Under the pieces are notes generated by a model, which worked only from the letters and a program-made list of their open reading frames with translations, was not told the DNA's origin and did no database searches. Positions 45,423-55,263 of a stretch of 64,000 nt of DNA are shown here, one piece after another. How positions within the stretch are numbered: position 1 is the first letter of the stretch; each line of letters begins with the position of its first letter. The position numbers and the translations under genes are program-made. Origin of the DNA: TMED23 sp913054205 (lineage in GTDB: Bacteria > Pseudomonadota > Alphaproteobacteria > Rhodospirillales > UBA2165); contig JAYGEG010000160.1 of NCBI GenBank assembly GCA_046582495.1, positions 1 to 64,000 of the forward strand, given 5' to 3'.

Positions 45423-46451
45423 ATGAAGTTTGGTCTTTTTGATCACGTCGATAAATCCACCCTTGGATTGGCGCAGCAATTTGATGACCGCCTGGAATTT
45501 GTCGCCGCGGCTGATGAGTTTGGTCTTTATAGTTACCACATCGCTGAACACCACGCGACGCCGCTCAATATGGTGCCGGTGCCGGGCGTCTATTTAGGGG
45601 CCGTCGCGCGCCTGACCAAGCGTATTCGGCTTGGGCCTTTGGTTTATTTATTGCCGCTCTATTCACCTCTCCGACTGATTGAAGAAATTGGCATTCTTGA
45701 TCATCTCTGTCATGGCCGGTTGGACATCGGAGTTGGCCGCGGCATTTCTCCATACGAGCTCAATTATCACAGAGTTGATCCTGAATCCTCTCGTGAAATT
45801 TTCATAGAAGCTCTTGATGTTCTTCTAAAAGGCATGACCAGCGAGCGCCTCACTCACCAAGGCAAACATTTTGACTATGAAAATGTGCCGATGGAGCTGC
45901 CGCCGATGCAGCAACCTCATCCGCCGATCTGGTATGGGTCCTCGAATGCACCTGGTTCCGCTTGGGCTGCCGAGAAAGGCTACAATTTTGTGACCCTCGG
46001 TGGGCTTGAACTCGCAAAAGGAAATATAGCTGCATTTAAAGAGGCCTATGCAGAAAGAAACGCGCCTGGAACTAATGTTGATTTTGAAGGTGGAAGCGCG
46101 ATTGGCGTGATGCGACACATTGTCATTGCCGACAGCCATGAAGAGGCCATGAAATTGGCGGCTCCCACTTATGATCATTGGCATGCCAGTCTGACCAAAC
46201 TAGAACGCGAAAATGTTAGGGGTCCCGCCGTTGCTAAAAACATGCCCAAAAGTGCAGAAGAAGCGATAAAGGTTGGCATGGTCATTGTTGGCACGGCTGA
46301 GACCGTCGGCGAAGAAATCGAACGTCAGATCGAAGTGCTTGGCTTAAACTACATGATCATTGGAATGTATTTTGGCTCGATGAAACACGCCACGGCGATG
46401 AATACGCTGGAGCAATTCAGCACCAAAATCATGCCAGGTTTGGTTGGTTAA
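45423..46451 (+). CDS. LLM-class flavin-dependent oxidoreductase
   Basis: This 342 aa bacterial luciferase-like (beta/alpha)8 monooxygenase/oxidoreductase has the N terminus MKFGLFDHVDKST, IRLGPLVYLLPLYSPLRLIEEIGILDHL, and GRLDIGVGRGISPYE. FMNH2- or F420-type cofactor use cannot be told apart here. GAGGGGG about 10 bases upstream of ATG 45423 fixes the start, and an in-frame ATG at 45405 overlaps that site. It overlaps the DMT permease stop by 4 bases, tail to tail. Confidence 0.88.
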   Translation: MKFGLFDHVDKSTLGLAQQFDDRLEFVAAADEFGLYSYHIAEHHATPLNMVPVPGVYLGAVARLTKRIRLGPLVYLLPLYSPLRLIEEIGILDHLCHGRLDIGVGRGISPYELNYHRVDPESSREIFIEALDVLLKGMTSERLTHQGKHFDYENVPMELPPMQQPHPPIWYGSSNAPGSAWAAEKGYNFVTLGGLELAKGNIAAFKEAYAERNAPGTNVDFEGGSAIGVMRHIVIADSHEEAMKLAAPTYDHWHASLTKLERENVRGPAVAKNMPKSAEEAIKVGMVIVGTAETVGEEIERQIEVLGLNYMIIGMYFGSMKHATAMNTLEQFSTKIMPGLVG

Positions 46452-47320
46452 CCCCGTCGGCGTTCGCGGTAAATACTGTAATAGTTGCCGGCGAATATCA
46501 GGCCAGCGCCAAGGAATATCCACGCTGAAAATGGCTCGGCATAGAAGAAAAATCCGATGACCGCGATCATTGGCATGCGGATAAAATCAATCGGGATGAC
46601 CACTGTGGCATCGGCCAGCATAAGGGCGCGGGTCATGGTGTAATGCGCAGTTAATGCAGTTACGCCAATCAAAGCGATCCACGGCACATCTGCCCATTCT
46701 GGTGTTATCCAGACAATACTGGCGCCGATTGCGCCAATTGGCCATTGCATGAGAAACATCAAAAAAATAATGGTGAGGGCGCTATCCTGCCTTGCCAACG
46801 ACTTCGTTGCGACGTTGGAAATTGCAAATCCCAGCGATGCTGCCAGCACTGCCAAGGAACCAAAATCGATGCTGACCAGTCCTGGCCGCAGAATAATTAG
46901 GACGCCAGCAAAGCCCAGAACAATGGCGACGATTTTACCAATCGTCATTTTCTCTTTGAGAAAAACCACAGCAAGTAGCGCAACCCAAATCGGGATGCTG
47001 AACTCCAGCGCAAAAACCTGGGCGAGAGGAATGAGGCCAACGCCGACAATCCAAGAAAGATTGGCACCGTAGTGAATAATGTTGCGGAAAAAGTGGAGAG
47101 GCAGCCGTTGTGTGTAAATCGCTGCTTTTCCCTGATGAGCAACCATTGCCAGCACGATGACTAGGGCAACGCTTGTTCTCATAAATACGATCTGAAATGG
47201 ATTGAGCGTATCCGACAGTTCGCGTGCCGCGATTGCCATGGTTAGAAATGACATCAACGTTCCGCACATCCATAGGATAGCGCGATAGAGATCAGACTTA
47301 TTGTCGATTGTTTCGTTCAA
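46448..47320 (-). CDS. EamA/DMT family transporter
   Basis: This 290 aa permease of the drug/metabolite transporter superfamily has about ten hydrophobic segments in two EamA repeats (RAILWMCGTLMSFLTMAIAA onward and LAVLAASLGFAISNVATKSLA onward). The substrate is unknown. It converges with the LLM oxidoreductase gene (4-base overlap) and shares strand with the Memo-AMMECR1 gene, 86 bases away. Confidence 0.88.
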   Translation of the reverse strand: MNETIDNKSDLYRAILWMCGTLMSFLTMAIAARELSDTLNPFQIVFMRTSVALVIVLAMVAHQGKAAIYTQRLPLHFFRNIIHYGANLSWIVGVGLIPLAQVFALEFSIPIWVALLAVVFLKEKMTIGKIVAIVLGFAGVLIILRPGLVSIDFGSLAVLAASLGFAISNVATKSLARQDSALTIIFLMFLMQWPIGAIGASIVWITPEWADVPWIALIGVTALTAHYTMTRALMLADATVVIPIDFIRMPMIAVIGFFFYAEPFSAWIFLGAGLIFAGNYYSIYRERRRG

Positions 47321-47406
47321 TATTGGGGCTTTGCTTTATGACGTTTTGCGCCAACCTGCCTGATGAGGTGCTTTGACGCAAGGCCAGGAATGAGCAGGGA
47401 AAATGG

Positions 47407-48885
47407 TCAGTCTGAATTCCACAGCGGAGAATCGGCTGGTAAATCCTTGGACGACACGCCTTCGGTGACATACCGCCACGCCTGAATAGAATTCGACCAG
47501 TAATTCTCTTTGAGGCCGGCTTTGCGTTTGAGGTGCGCTAGGAATTTCTCAGGGCCCGGCAGTTGCTCCCAAACCACCGGCAGGAACACGCCGCGCTTTT
47601 TACCTTCCTGAAGCACTATACCGTCGATGCCAGGTTGCAACTGAGATAGGAAGTCTTCTTCGCTTGAGAAGCTCATTGGGATTTGCGGGCTTAAGACCGA
47701 TATCGACATGGTAATGTCTCCGGTCTCTATTTCCTTCGAGGTCAATTTCTGAAAACGGTGATCTTTGAAGGCGGCTTTGCAGGCATTTTCGGCGACGTCT
47801 GTAAGAAGCGGTCGCCACGCTTGAATGGAGCCAATACATCCGCGTAACTGACCGGCTTTATTGAGCGTGACAAAACAGGCGGCGTGCTCGCCCAATGGCT
47901 TTGCAAATTCCTTCAAGCTAAGACGCATCGGGCCGGTCTTGGTTAGATGAGCGAGAATGCCTGCTGCGCCAACATGCAATAAAGTTTGGCCGTGCGCAGA
48001 AAGAAGCTCCCGCGTAGCCGCGCCAAAATCGCTCTTCGAAGTCGATTTGTTGTCGCCGTCCTCGGTAAAATACCACGAGCCGTAACCAACAACCCGGTCT
48101 TTGGTGCCCGCCGTGTCGCCAGAATTTCGGACATCTGCGGTAATAGCAGACAACCCTTTCTCGCGTGCCATCAGCATCAGTCCTTTGATCGAATGGCGTC
48201 CGCATGCTTGTTCGTCGCCGAGCGCCATCGGGTCCAGGCGTTCGATGGCCTGGCGGGTCCGGTCGTCCATCGCTCTGGCTTTGTCATAGGAAAGGTAGTG
48301 GCTGAGATCGGAGGAAATAAGAATGAGCGTTTCCGGGCCTCCCCAAAGTGTTTCCAGAACTTCGGCAACTTCTTCTGGGCTCGCCTGGCCGACAATCATC
48401 GGCACGATGCTAAAATCGGTGAGTATTTTTTGCAGGAAAGGCAGATGAACCTCAAGCGCATGATCTTCAACATGGGTGTCGTTGAAAATTTCCACCTGTG
48501 GCAGGCCAATTATTGACGCGACCGCGTCCATATCCAGTGGAACATTGCCGAGCGGCGTCGCAAAAGCCTCCGTGCTTGGCAGCGCCAATCCTTTGACCGC
48601 GACCCGGTGACAGGGCCCCATAATAATGACGCGCTTGATGATGTCTTTGGCGGGAAGCAGGCGATTGTAGACAGCTGCTGCGGTCAGACCTGAGTAGACA
48701 TAGCCGGCATGTGGCGCAATGATTGCTTTGGGGGCCGTGCTGCTCGGCATCTCGAATTTATTGGCAGCTTCTGTGAGATAGTAGTGAACAGACGCCTCAA
48801 GCTCCTTCGGATTGCTCGGATAAAACATCCCCGCCACCGCTGGCGGGCGGATGAGTTGCGAATCTGTTTTTGAAGGCGATGCCAT
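47407..48885 (-). CDS. AmmeMemoRadiSam protein: Memo-AMMECR1 fusion
   Basis: The 492 aa protein joins a Memo-like (MEMO1) domain (about residues 14-285) to an AMMECR1 domain (about 295-480). Memo motifs, related to class III ring-cleaving dioxygenases, include IIAPHAGYVYSGLTAAA, VEDHALEVHLPFL and SSDLSHYLSYDKA, whose His residues can hold a metal. The AMMECR1 signature LRGCIGSIQAWRPL is intact. This fusion usually occurs with a radical SAM partner, found here at 50207. The system's reaction is not established. A GGGAGAAA precedes the start. Confidence 0.93.
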   Translation of the reverse strand: MASPSKTDSQLIRPPAVAGMFYPSNPKELEASVHYYLTEAANKFEMPSSTAPKAIIAPHAGYVYSGLTAAAVYNRLLPAKDIIKRVIIMGPCHRVAVKGLALPSTEAFATPLGNVPLDMDAVASIIGLPQVEIFNDTHVEDHALEVHLPFLQKILTDFSIVPMIVGQASPEEVAEVLETLWGGPETLILISSDLSHYLSYDKARAMDDRTRQAIERLDPMALGDEQACGRHSIKGLMLMAREKGLSAITADVRNSGDTAGTKDRVVGYGSWYFTEDGDNKSTSKSDFGAATRELLSAHGQTLLHVGAAGILAHLTKTGPMRLSLKEFAKPLGEHAACFVTLNKAGQLRGCIGSIQAWRPLLTDVAENACKAAFKDHRFQKLTSKEIETGDITMSISVLSPQIPMSFSSEEDFLSQLQPGIDGIVLQEGKKRGVFLPVVWEQLPGPEKFLAHLKRKAGLKENYWSNSIQAWRYVTEGVSSKDLPADSPLWNSD

Positions 48886-48969
48886 GGGCTTTTCTCCCTG
48901 GCGTTATTGTAGGCGAAAATGAACTGTTTCTAAAGTGGGGAATTAAATAGGTATGTTTCGCTATAGACT

Positions 48970-50142
48970 TTAAGAGCTGGAAAGCGAATTTAAAATTACC
49001 TGGCACTTTTCTTTATTTAAAGTGCGACGGATTCCTTCACGGACAAAATTATCATCTATACCCATTCTACGGCAAACTAATATATCAGATGTCCGGGAAA
49101 CATTAAAAATTGTTCTTCCTCTTAGTAGAGTGTCGTCAAGGCGATTATAATCTTCATCAAGGTAGGCAACCCAATCATCTTGCAATTGAGTGATGTCTTT
49201 TCCATACACGATTTGAAAGTCTTTTCCTCTGTAGATTTGTAACAACCTACTTATACCGCCGTTCTCAATCAAATACCTAATAAATGAACTGGCAAAAATG
49301 TACCGGATGCCAACTTTGGTATAGGTGTTGCTCTCACCATGGATACGAAATAATTCCTAATTTTTGTGGAGTACTTTGAGTTGCCCATCTTTAATTTTAT
49401 CTAATAAATGCCTTAAAGTTAACAAATGGGCATTATATTTTGTTCCCCAGCCACCCACAGCTAATTTCACCGCCAGAAATGAGGCTAACCCTTCATCCAG
49501 CAATCTACTACTATACCAATTGTACCGGGCACCGACATTTGCATCACTGTCTACATTCTTAATGTATGGTCCCGATCGTCCCATCAAGCTATGTGTTATT
49601 TCAAGAATCAATATACCGTCTTCAATTCTTCTCTTGAAACTTGAATAAGGAACGATAATTCTGCCCAAGGCTGACTTGGCCCGCGGATATTTTTCAGATG
49701 ATTCCTCTCGAACAATGATCGTAATTTTTCGAGGAAATTTAATTTCCAAAAAATCGGCGACTTTTTGATAGGCTATTTCAGCGGCGTCTGCAATTTCCTG
49801 TGCTTCAAAATTTGAAATTTTGTGAGTCAATAGACACAAAATACCCCTATCAATAATATTGGGCTGTATTAATTCACCAGCGCCTAAAGATTCTATTTCC
49901 TTACATTGATTTGGGTCATGAACATTTACAAAATTATCATTCCGAAATTGTTCAACACTGTGAAAAGGGTGTTTCGTGAAATCGCTTGAGACCGGAGTTG
50001 GATCGTGTGTTTCTGTCGTTTGGCATGCAGTCAGTGTTATCGTAACAAACAATGCAATCGATCTTACGTACAATTTGCGCGAAATGGCTCTAGTAAAATA
50101 AAATAGTACTCTCAAAAGTTGTTCCATGAATTTTGATAGCAA
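48970..50142 (-). pseudogene. peptidase MA-like lipoprotein gene interrupted by in-frame TAG
   Basis: One continuous 391-codon frame holds an N-terminal part (50142-49360), a TAG at 49357-49359, and a C-terminal part that reads ELFRIHGESNTYTKVG, FASSFIRYLIENGG, then LLQIYRGKDFQIVYGKDITQL. The latter is the typical end of peptidase-MA-like gluzincins. A lipoprotein signal with lipobox LTAC (Cys40) starts the protein. The zinc motif is LEITH at residues 180-184 instead of HEXTH, so the first His is lost, while EGLAS (217-221) matches the third-ligand region. The segment looks more A/T-rich than its neighbours. It appears to be a decaying gene that lost catalysis before or along with the nonsense change. 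Readthrough or a sequence error remains possible. Confidence 0.75.
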
Positions 50143-50206
50143 TAGAAATTGACGATGTAAAGTATTGGAGCATTAAAAAAATCACCCCTTCGTGCTACAC
50201 TGACGC

Positions 50207-51271
50207 ATGAACTTTCATACTAAACACTGGCATGCACTCGACGATGGCCGGGTGCAATGCGATGTCTGTCCGCGTGAGTGCAAGCTCAACGAAGGGCAGC
50301 GGGGCTTGTGCTTTGTGCGGGCGCGGGAAGGGGACGAGATCGTGCTCACGACCTATGGTCGGTCTTCTGGTTTTTGCGTCGACCCAATTGAGAAAAAGCC
50401 GCTCAATCATTTTTTGCCGGGGACGCCGGTATTGTCGTTTGGGACTGCCGGCTGCAATCTCACCTGCAAATTTTGTCAGAACTACGATATTTCTAAATCT
50501 CGCGAAATGGACAAGCTCGCAGATCAGGCGAGCCCTGAAAAAATAGCAGCCGTTGCTGAAAAGCTCGGCTGTAAAAGCGTCGCTTTTACCTATAACGATC
50601 CGGTCATATTTATGGAATACGCCATGGACGTCGCCGATGCCTGTCACGAACGCGGCATAAAATCGGTCGCCGTCACGGCAGGTTACATTTGCCCGGAACC
50701 GCGCACCGAGTTCTACAACCACATTGATGCGGCGAATGTCGATCTCAAAGCCTTCACCGATAAATTTTATATGGAACTGTGTTCAGCCCATTTGGACGAG
50801 GTATTGGATACGCTGAAATATCTCAAACATGAAACCGATGTGTGGTTTGAAATTACGACCTTGCTGATCCCCGATGAAAATGATTCAGAAAAAGAAATCA
50901 ATGAGGAATGTGCGTGGATCATGGAGAATCTCGGGCCGGATGTACCGCTTCATTTTTCTGCCTTTCATCCCGATTGGAAAATGCGCGACAAGCCAAACAC
51001 GCCGCCTGAGACGCTGCACCGTGCCCGCAGGATCGCGAGAGAGCATGGACTGCGATACGTCTATCTCGGCAATATCCACGACTATGATGGTTCCAGCACC
51101 TATTGCCATTCCTGCGGTGAGACGCTGATTGGTCGGGATTGGTATGAACTATCTACCTGGAGTCTTACGCAAAATGGCCTTTGCAGCAATTGCGGTGCCG
51201 AGTGCAATGGCGTCTTCGATGGACCGCCCGGTGCCTGGGGGCGCAAACGCCAACCCATTCGCATGAGGTAA
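50207..51271 (+). CDS. amrS: AmmeMemoRadiSam system radical SAM enzyme
   Basis: This 354 aa radical SAM protein has the cluster motif CNLTCKFC (Cys83, Cys87, Cys90), an extra N-terminal cysteine block CDVCPRECKLNEGQRGLC (18-35) and a C-terminal zinc-ribbon-like region with YCHSCGE and CSNCGAEC. It is the partner of the Memo-AMMECR1 fusion encoded in the opposite direction 1.3 kb away. The substrate and product are unknown. Relatives resemble pyruvate formate-lyase activating enzymes, but no glycyl radical enzyme is nearby. Confidence 0.93.
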   Translation: MNFHTKHWHALDDGRVQCDVCPRECKLNEGQRGLCFVRAREGDEIVLTTYGRSSGFCVDPIEKKPLNHFLPGTPVLSFGTAGCNLTCKFCQNYDISKSREMDKLADQASPEKIAAVAEKLGCKSVAFTYNDPVIFMEYAMDVADACHERGIKSVAVTAGYICPEPRTEFYNHIDAANVDLKAFTDKFYMELCSAHLDEVLDTLKYLKHETDVWFEITTLLIPDENDSEKEINEECAWIMENLGPDVPLHFSAFHPDWKMRDKPNTPPETLHRARRIAREHGLRYVYLGNIHDYDGSSTYCHSCGETLIGRDWYELSTWSLTQNGLCSNCGAECNGVFDGPPGAWGRKRQPIRMR

Positions 51272-51335
51272 CCCGGATCGTCGCCCAGAACTTGATCTGG
51301 AGTATTGTAATCCATCAGAAATCTCAAAGGTAACT

Positions 51336-51370
51336 ATTCTGGATTCTGGCATTCGCCAGAATGACAAAGG
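51336..51370. repeat. palindromic intergenic repeat copy 1
   Basis: A perfect 8 bp inverted repeat ATTCTGGC / GCCAGAAT around a 4-base loop (51343-51362) is flanked by CTGG and GACAAAGG. It resembles the short 'ATTCTGG...CCAGAATGAC' palindromes dispersed in alphaproteobacterial genomes. A degenerate relative is at 55264-55296. Confidence 0.7.
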
Positions 51371-51418
51371 CAAAATATTGCGCTGTCACAACTGAAATAG
51401 CCGTGCTAAACGGTTCGC

Positions 51419-52375
51419 ATGAATAAAAAGACCATATTTTTTATTGCAAAATTTGCCGTCTCAATGCTTTTGATTTGGGTGATCGCCGCCAATTTTGAAA
51501 TTGGTTCTGCAGCTGAGCGTCTTAAAGACATCCAGTTTATTTATATATTGGGTGCCTTTATTATTTTTATCGTGTTGATGATTAACAACACTTTTCGATG
51601 GCAAATCGTGCTGACTGCTATCCACGCGCACTTGCCATTTGCCATAGCCGCAAAAATTCTCTACATCGCAATTTTTTTTAATCAGATACTTCCATCGACA
51701 ATTGGTGGTGATGCCTTTCGCATGTTTTTGTCGAGAAAAGCTGGTGTCAGTTTAAAAGGTGCCGTGAATGGCGTGATGTTGGAACGCATGGCGACAGTTA
51801 CCGGTCTGATCTTTCTGGTTGTTGTAACTCAACCATTTCTGTTGGCTCGTATTGGCGACAATCCGGCGAAATATGCCTTTCCCGCATTGGCCGGTCTAGC
51901 TGTTTTGGGAATCGCCTTCTTGATGTTACTGGATCGTTTGCCTGAACGGTTTCAAACTTGGAGCCTTGTGCGCGGTCTCGGTCATTTGGCGGCGGATACA
52001 AAAAAACTTTTCCTATCACCGAAATATGCGATCCAGGCAATAGCTTTGGGTGCGTTTGGAAATATTTTGATTGCTTTGATAGCCTATATGGCAGCCATGG
52101 CTTTGGCGATAGATGTGTCGGTGTTGGATTGTCTCGTTCTTATTCCACCAGTAATTTTGGTTATGACCCTCCCAATCTCAATCGCGGGTTGGGGGCTACG
52201 TGAAGGCGCCATGGTCGCCGCTTTTGGATTTGTCGGCGTGGCAGAAGGTGATGCCTTTGTGATGTCTATCTTGTTTGGTTTGATAAACGTTGTTGTTGCA
52301 TTGCCCGGTGGTCTTCTATGGTTAAAGGGTGGATACACACGAAAAGATATTGAAGATGAGATAGCAGAAGAGTGA
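51419..52375 (+). CDS. lysylphosphatidylglycerol synthase TM region-like (UPF0104) membrane protein
   Basis: This 318 aa polytopic protein has about eight hydrophobic segments and the UPF0104/AglD-type pattern FNQILPSTIGGDAFRMFLSRKAGVSLKGAVNGVMLERM. The family includes the flippase part of MprF and YbhN-like proteins; it probably handles lipid or isoprenoid-linked substrates. No synthetase domain is attached. It is a single gene ahead of pepA. It ends in TGA. Confidence 0.88.
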   Translation: MNKKTIFFIAKFAVSMLLIWVIAANFEIGSAAERLKDIQFIYILGAFIIFIVLMINNTFRWQIVLTAIHAHLPFAIAAKILYIAIFFNQILPSTIGGDAFRMFLSRKAGVSLKGAVNGVMLERMATVTGLIFLVVVTQPFLLARIGDNPAKYAFPALAGLAVLGIAFLMLLDRLPERFQTWSLVRGLGHLAADTKKLFLSPKYAIQAIALGAFGNILIALIAYMAAMALAIDVSVLDCLVLIPPVILVMTLPISIAGWGLREGAMVAAFGFVGVAEGDAFVMSILFGLINVVVALPGGLLWLKGGYTRKDIEDEIAEE

Positions 52376-52468
52376 TCCGTTCGCATTCAAACAATGTCTT
52401 TCCTTTATGGTAGGGCCAGCTACATTTAACCTAAATTTATTTCCACACAAAATTGATAAGAGGATCAG

Positions 52469-53971
52469 ATGAAAATTTCCTTTGCCAAACCAGGATTGCC
52501 CGGGACGGGTGTTGTTGTTGTCAGCGCAAACGCAGGCGGAAAACTTTCTGCTTCTGCGGCGAAGCTCGATAAAAAAGCCGGCGGCGCGCTCACCCGTGCT
52601 ATTCGCGCCAGTCGGTTTGAAGGCAAAAAAGGGCAGTTGTTAAATGTGATGGCGCCAGCTGGAACCAAGCTCGACCGCGTGATGATCGTCGGTCTCGGTA
52701 AAGCATCCGAAATCACTGATTTGGAAATGCAAAATTTGGGCGGACGGATTTACGCCAATACCAACAAAGGTAAAAAAGGCTCGGTCGCGGTCGCTGTTGA
52801 TGCGGTTTCTGATTCCAAGATGAGCGCAGGTGATATCGCCGCTGAGATCGCCTTTGGTGCTCAACTTCGCTCTTATCGATTTGATAAATATAAAACCAAA
52901 TTAAAACCTACAGATAAACCGAGCATCAAAACCTTGGCGCTCCACTGCGCGGGCTTCGCCAATGCGCGCAAAAAATATGCTGGTCTCGGCAAGGTCGCCG
53001 ATGGTGTATTTTTCACGCGCGATTTGGTTTCCGAGCCGCCGAATATTCTCTATCCAGACACCCTCGCCAAGCAGGCGAAGACGTTGGAAAAGCTCGGTGT
53101 CAAAGTTCAGATCCTCGGCGAGCCTCAGATGCGAAAACTCGGTATGGGCGCACTTCTAGGTGTTGGCCAGGGCAGTATCCGCGAATCCCGATTGGTGGTG
53201 ATGCAATGGAACGGCGGCCCCAAGGGCCGCGGCAAGGCAGCCCAGCCGATCGCTTTCGTCGGTAAAGGGGTAACCTTTGATACCGGCGGTATTTCAATCA
53301 AACCTGCTGCGGGTATGGAAGATATGAAATGGGATATGGGCGGCTCCGGCGTTGTCATCGGTCTCATGAAAGCGCTCGCCGGGCGTAAAGCCAAAGTCAA
53401 TGTGGTGGGTGTTGTTGGTCTGGTTGAAAATATGCCAGGTGCCAATGCACAGCGTCCCAGTGATATCGTCACTTCAATGTCGGGCCAGACCATTGAAGTG
53501 CTCAACACCGATGCCGAGGGGCGTCTCGTGCTCGCCGATGCACTGCATTATACCAATGATCGCTTTAAGCCGAAATTTATGGTCAATCTTGCGACATTGA
53601 CGGGTGCGATCATCGTGTCACTCGGCAGTCATCATGCAGGATTGTTTTCGAACAATGATCAATTGTCGGAACGTCTCACCACTGCCGGCATCGATGTTGA
53701 AGAAAGACTTTGGCGACTGCCGCTGAGCGATGCCTATGACAAGATGATCAATTCGCAGGCAGCCGACATGCAAAATATTGGCGGGCGCGGTGCGGGCAGT
53801 ATTACCGCAGCACAATTCCTCAAACGCTTTGTCGGAAAAACGCCGTGGGCGCATTTGGATATCGCCGGTGTGACTTGGTCAAAGGCCGATGCACCCACTG
53901 TGCCAAAAGGCGGCACGGCGTTTGGTGTTCGCCTGCTCGATCGTTTGGTCGCGAATAATTACGAAAGCTAA
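52469..53971 (+). CDS. pepA: leucyl aminopeptidase
   Basis: PepA is a hexameric M17 aminopeptidase with two metal ions; some orthologues also bind DNA. The signature NTDAEGRLVLADALHY is complete, and the metal-binding Lys/Asp lie in FVGKGVTFDTGGISIKPA and KWDMGGSG. The 500 aa length is normal. AAGAGG precedes the start by about 5 bases. It converges with the SIMPL gene, overlapping by 4 bases. Confidence 0.96.
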   Translation: MKISFAKPGLPGTGVVVVSANAGGKLSASAAKLDKKAGGALTRAIRASRFEGKKGQLLNVMAPAGTKLDRVMIVGLGKASEITDLEMQNLGGRIYANTNKGKKGSVAVAVDAVSDSKMSAGDIAAEIAFGAQLRSYRFDKYKTKLKPTDKPSIKTLALHCAGFANARKKYAGLGKVADGVFFTRDLVSEPPNILYPDTLAKQAKTLEKLGVKVQILGEPQMRKLGMGALLGVGQGSIRESRLVVMQWNGGPKGRGKAAQPIAFVGKGVTFDTGGISIKPAAGMEDMKWDMGGSGVVIGLMKALAGRKAKVNVVGVVGLVENMPGANAQRPSDIVTSMSGQTIEVLNTDAEGRLVLADALHYTNDRFKPKFMVNLATLTGAIIVSLGSHHAGLFSNNDQLSERLTTAGIDVEERLWRLPLSDAYDKMINSQAADMQNIGGRGAGSITAAQFLKRFVGKTPWAHLDIAGVTWSKADAPTVPKGGTAFGVRLLDRLVANNYES

Positions 53972-54678
53972 TCGATCTCAAAAACGATGCTGACAGAGGC
54001 TGAAATCTGTTGCTCACCTGCTGCAACAGGGACAGCCTCGGCAGCCATCCGGGCGGCTTTAAATATTGGTGGGCGCGGCATCCGAACACCGCTTTCAGAA
54101 ATACTTAAAACCTTGCCGACATCGACGTCAGCTTCATCAGCGTAGAGTTCAGCGCGGCGCTTCGCATCTTTAATCGCCAGTTTACGGGCTTCATTGGTTT
54201 TGTCGCTAATGTCGCTGACGCCAAAAGAAATGCCGTTTAGCCGATTGGCACCATCGCCGACCAATGCCTCTAACAAGCCGCCAAGTTTTTCGAGATCGCG
54301 GAGACGCGCCGTCACCATGTTGGTTACATTATAGGCTTCAATTTTGGGCGGCTGCCCCGGAGGGGGACGTCTCGTATAAACCGGGTTCACGTTGAACGAG
54401 CTTGTTTGAATGTCGCGCTTTTTCAGACCAAAGCGATCCAAGGTGGCAAAAAGTTTGGTGACGCGTGCGGTATTTTCTTTCAATGCTTTGGCAGGGGACA
54501 CATCGCGGAAACTAACGCCAACACGAATCGTCGCCATGTCTGGTGTGACCGAGATCGAGCCGGTGCCGTTAACCGATATGGTTCGTTGTTGTTCGTGATT
54601 TCGGGCAGAGGACGGAAAAGCCGCCATTAGAAGTGTCAGAGCAACTGCACTTGCCGAGATGATTGTAAGAATGCGCAC
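53968..54678 (-). CDS. SIMPL domain periplasmic protein
   Basis: This 236 aa protein has a cleavable signal peptide (about residues 1-25, ending FPSSARNHEQ) and a SIMPL/DUF541 domain: ISVNGTGSISVTPDMATIRVGV and the RAELYADEADVDVGKVLSISE region. Such proteins (YggE and BP26-like) are periplasmic or outer membrane-linked and implicated in stress tolerance; the mechanism is unknown. It diverges from holC. Confidence 0.92.
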   Translation of the reverse strand: MRILTIISASAVALTLLMAAFPSSARNHEQQRTISVNGTGSISVTPDMATIRVGVSFRDVSPAKALKENTARVTKLFATLDRFGLKKRDIQTSSFNVNPVYTRRPPPGQPPKIEAYNVTNMVTARLRDLEKLGGLLEALVGDGANRLNGISFGVSDISDKTNEARKLAIKDAKRRAELYADEADVDVGKVLSISESGVRMPRPPIFKAARMAAEAVPVAAGEQQISASVSIVFEID

Positions 54679-54787
54679 TGGCTTTTCCTTTACGATATAT
54701 TTGTGAGCGATTTTAAACCAACTTCAGGCTAGTCCGCAAATGAGGCATGATTTTGACAGAGTTAAAATTGATATTTAAAGTCAACCT

Positions 54788-55240
54788 ATGACCGACATCG
54801 CCTTTTACCATTTGCAGCGCTCGAATTTAGAAGACGCTCTGCCAAAGCTTTTGGAGCACACGCTAAAAGCTGGCAAGCGCGCACTCGTTCGGGCGGGTTC
54901 GGTAGAACGAGTGGAGGCGCTGAACGCGATTCTTTGGACTCATGGCAAAGATAGCTGGTTGCCACATGGCAGTGCAAAAGATGGCTACGCTGAAGATCAG
55001 CCGATTTGGCTGACCGCCGAAGAAGACAATCCCAATGCGGCGACTTTTGTTTTTTTAACCGATGGAATAGAGGCAACGGACGTCGATCAGTTCGAACGCT
55101 GTTTTGATCTTTTTGATGGCAATGATGAAACATCGGTGACAGCAGCCAGGGATCGCTGGAAAATTCACAAAGAAGCCGGTCACGATCTGCATTATTGGCA
55201 GCAAGATGAAAATGGCAGGTGGGTCGAGAAGAGCACGTAA
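54788..55240 (+). CDS. holC: DNA polymerase III chi subunit
   Basis: The chi subunit links the clamp loader to SSB. The 150 aa protein has FYHLQRSNLEDALPKLLEHTLKAGKRALVRAG and the conserved LWTHGKDSWLPHG. pepA-holC adjacency is common in proteobacteria; here the SIMPL gene lies between in reverse. Confidence 0.94.
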   Translation: MTDIAFYHLQRSNLEDALPKLLEHTLKAGKRALVRAGSVERVEALNAILWTHGKDSWLPHGSAKDGYAEDQPIWLTAEEDNPNAATFVFLTDGIEATDVDQFERCFDLFDGNDETSVTAARDRWKIHKEAGHDLHYWQQDENGRWVEKST

Positions 55241-55263
55241 TATTCTTTTTTGAAAAATTAGGT

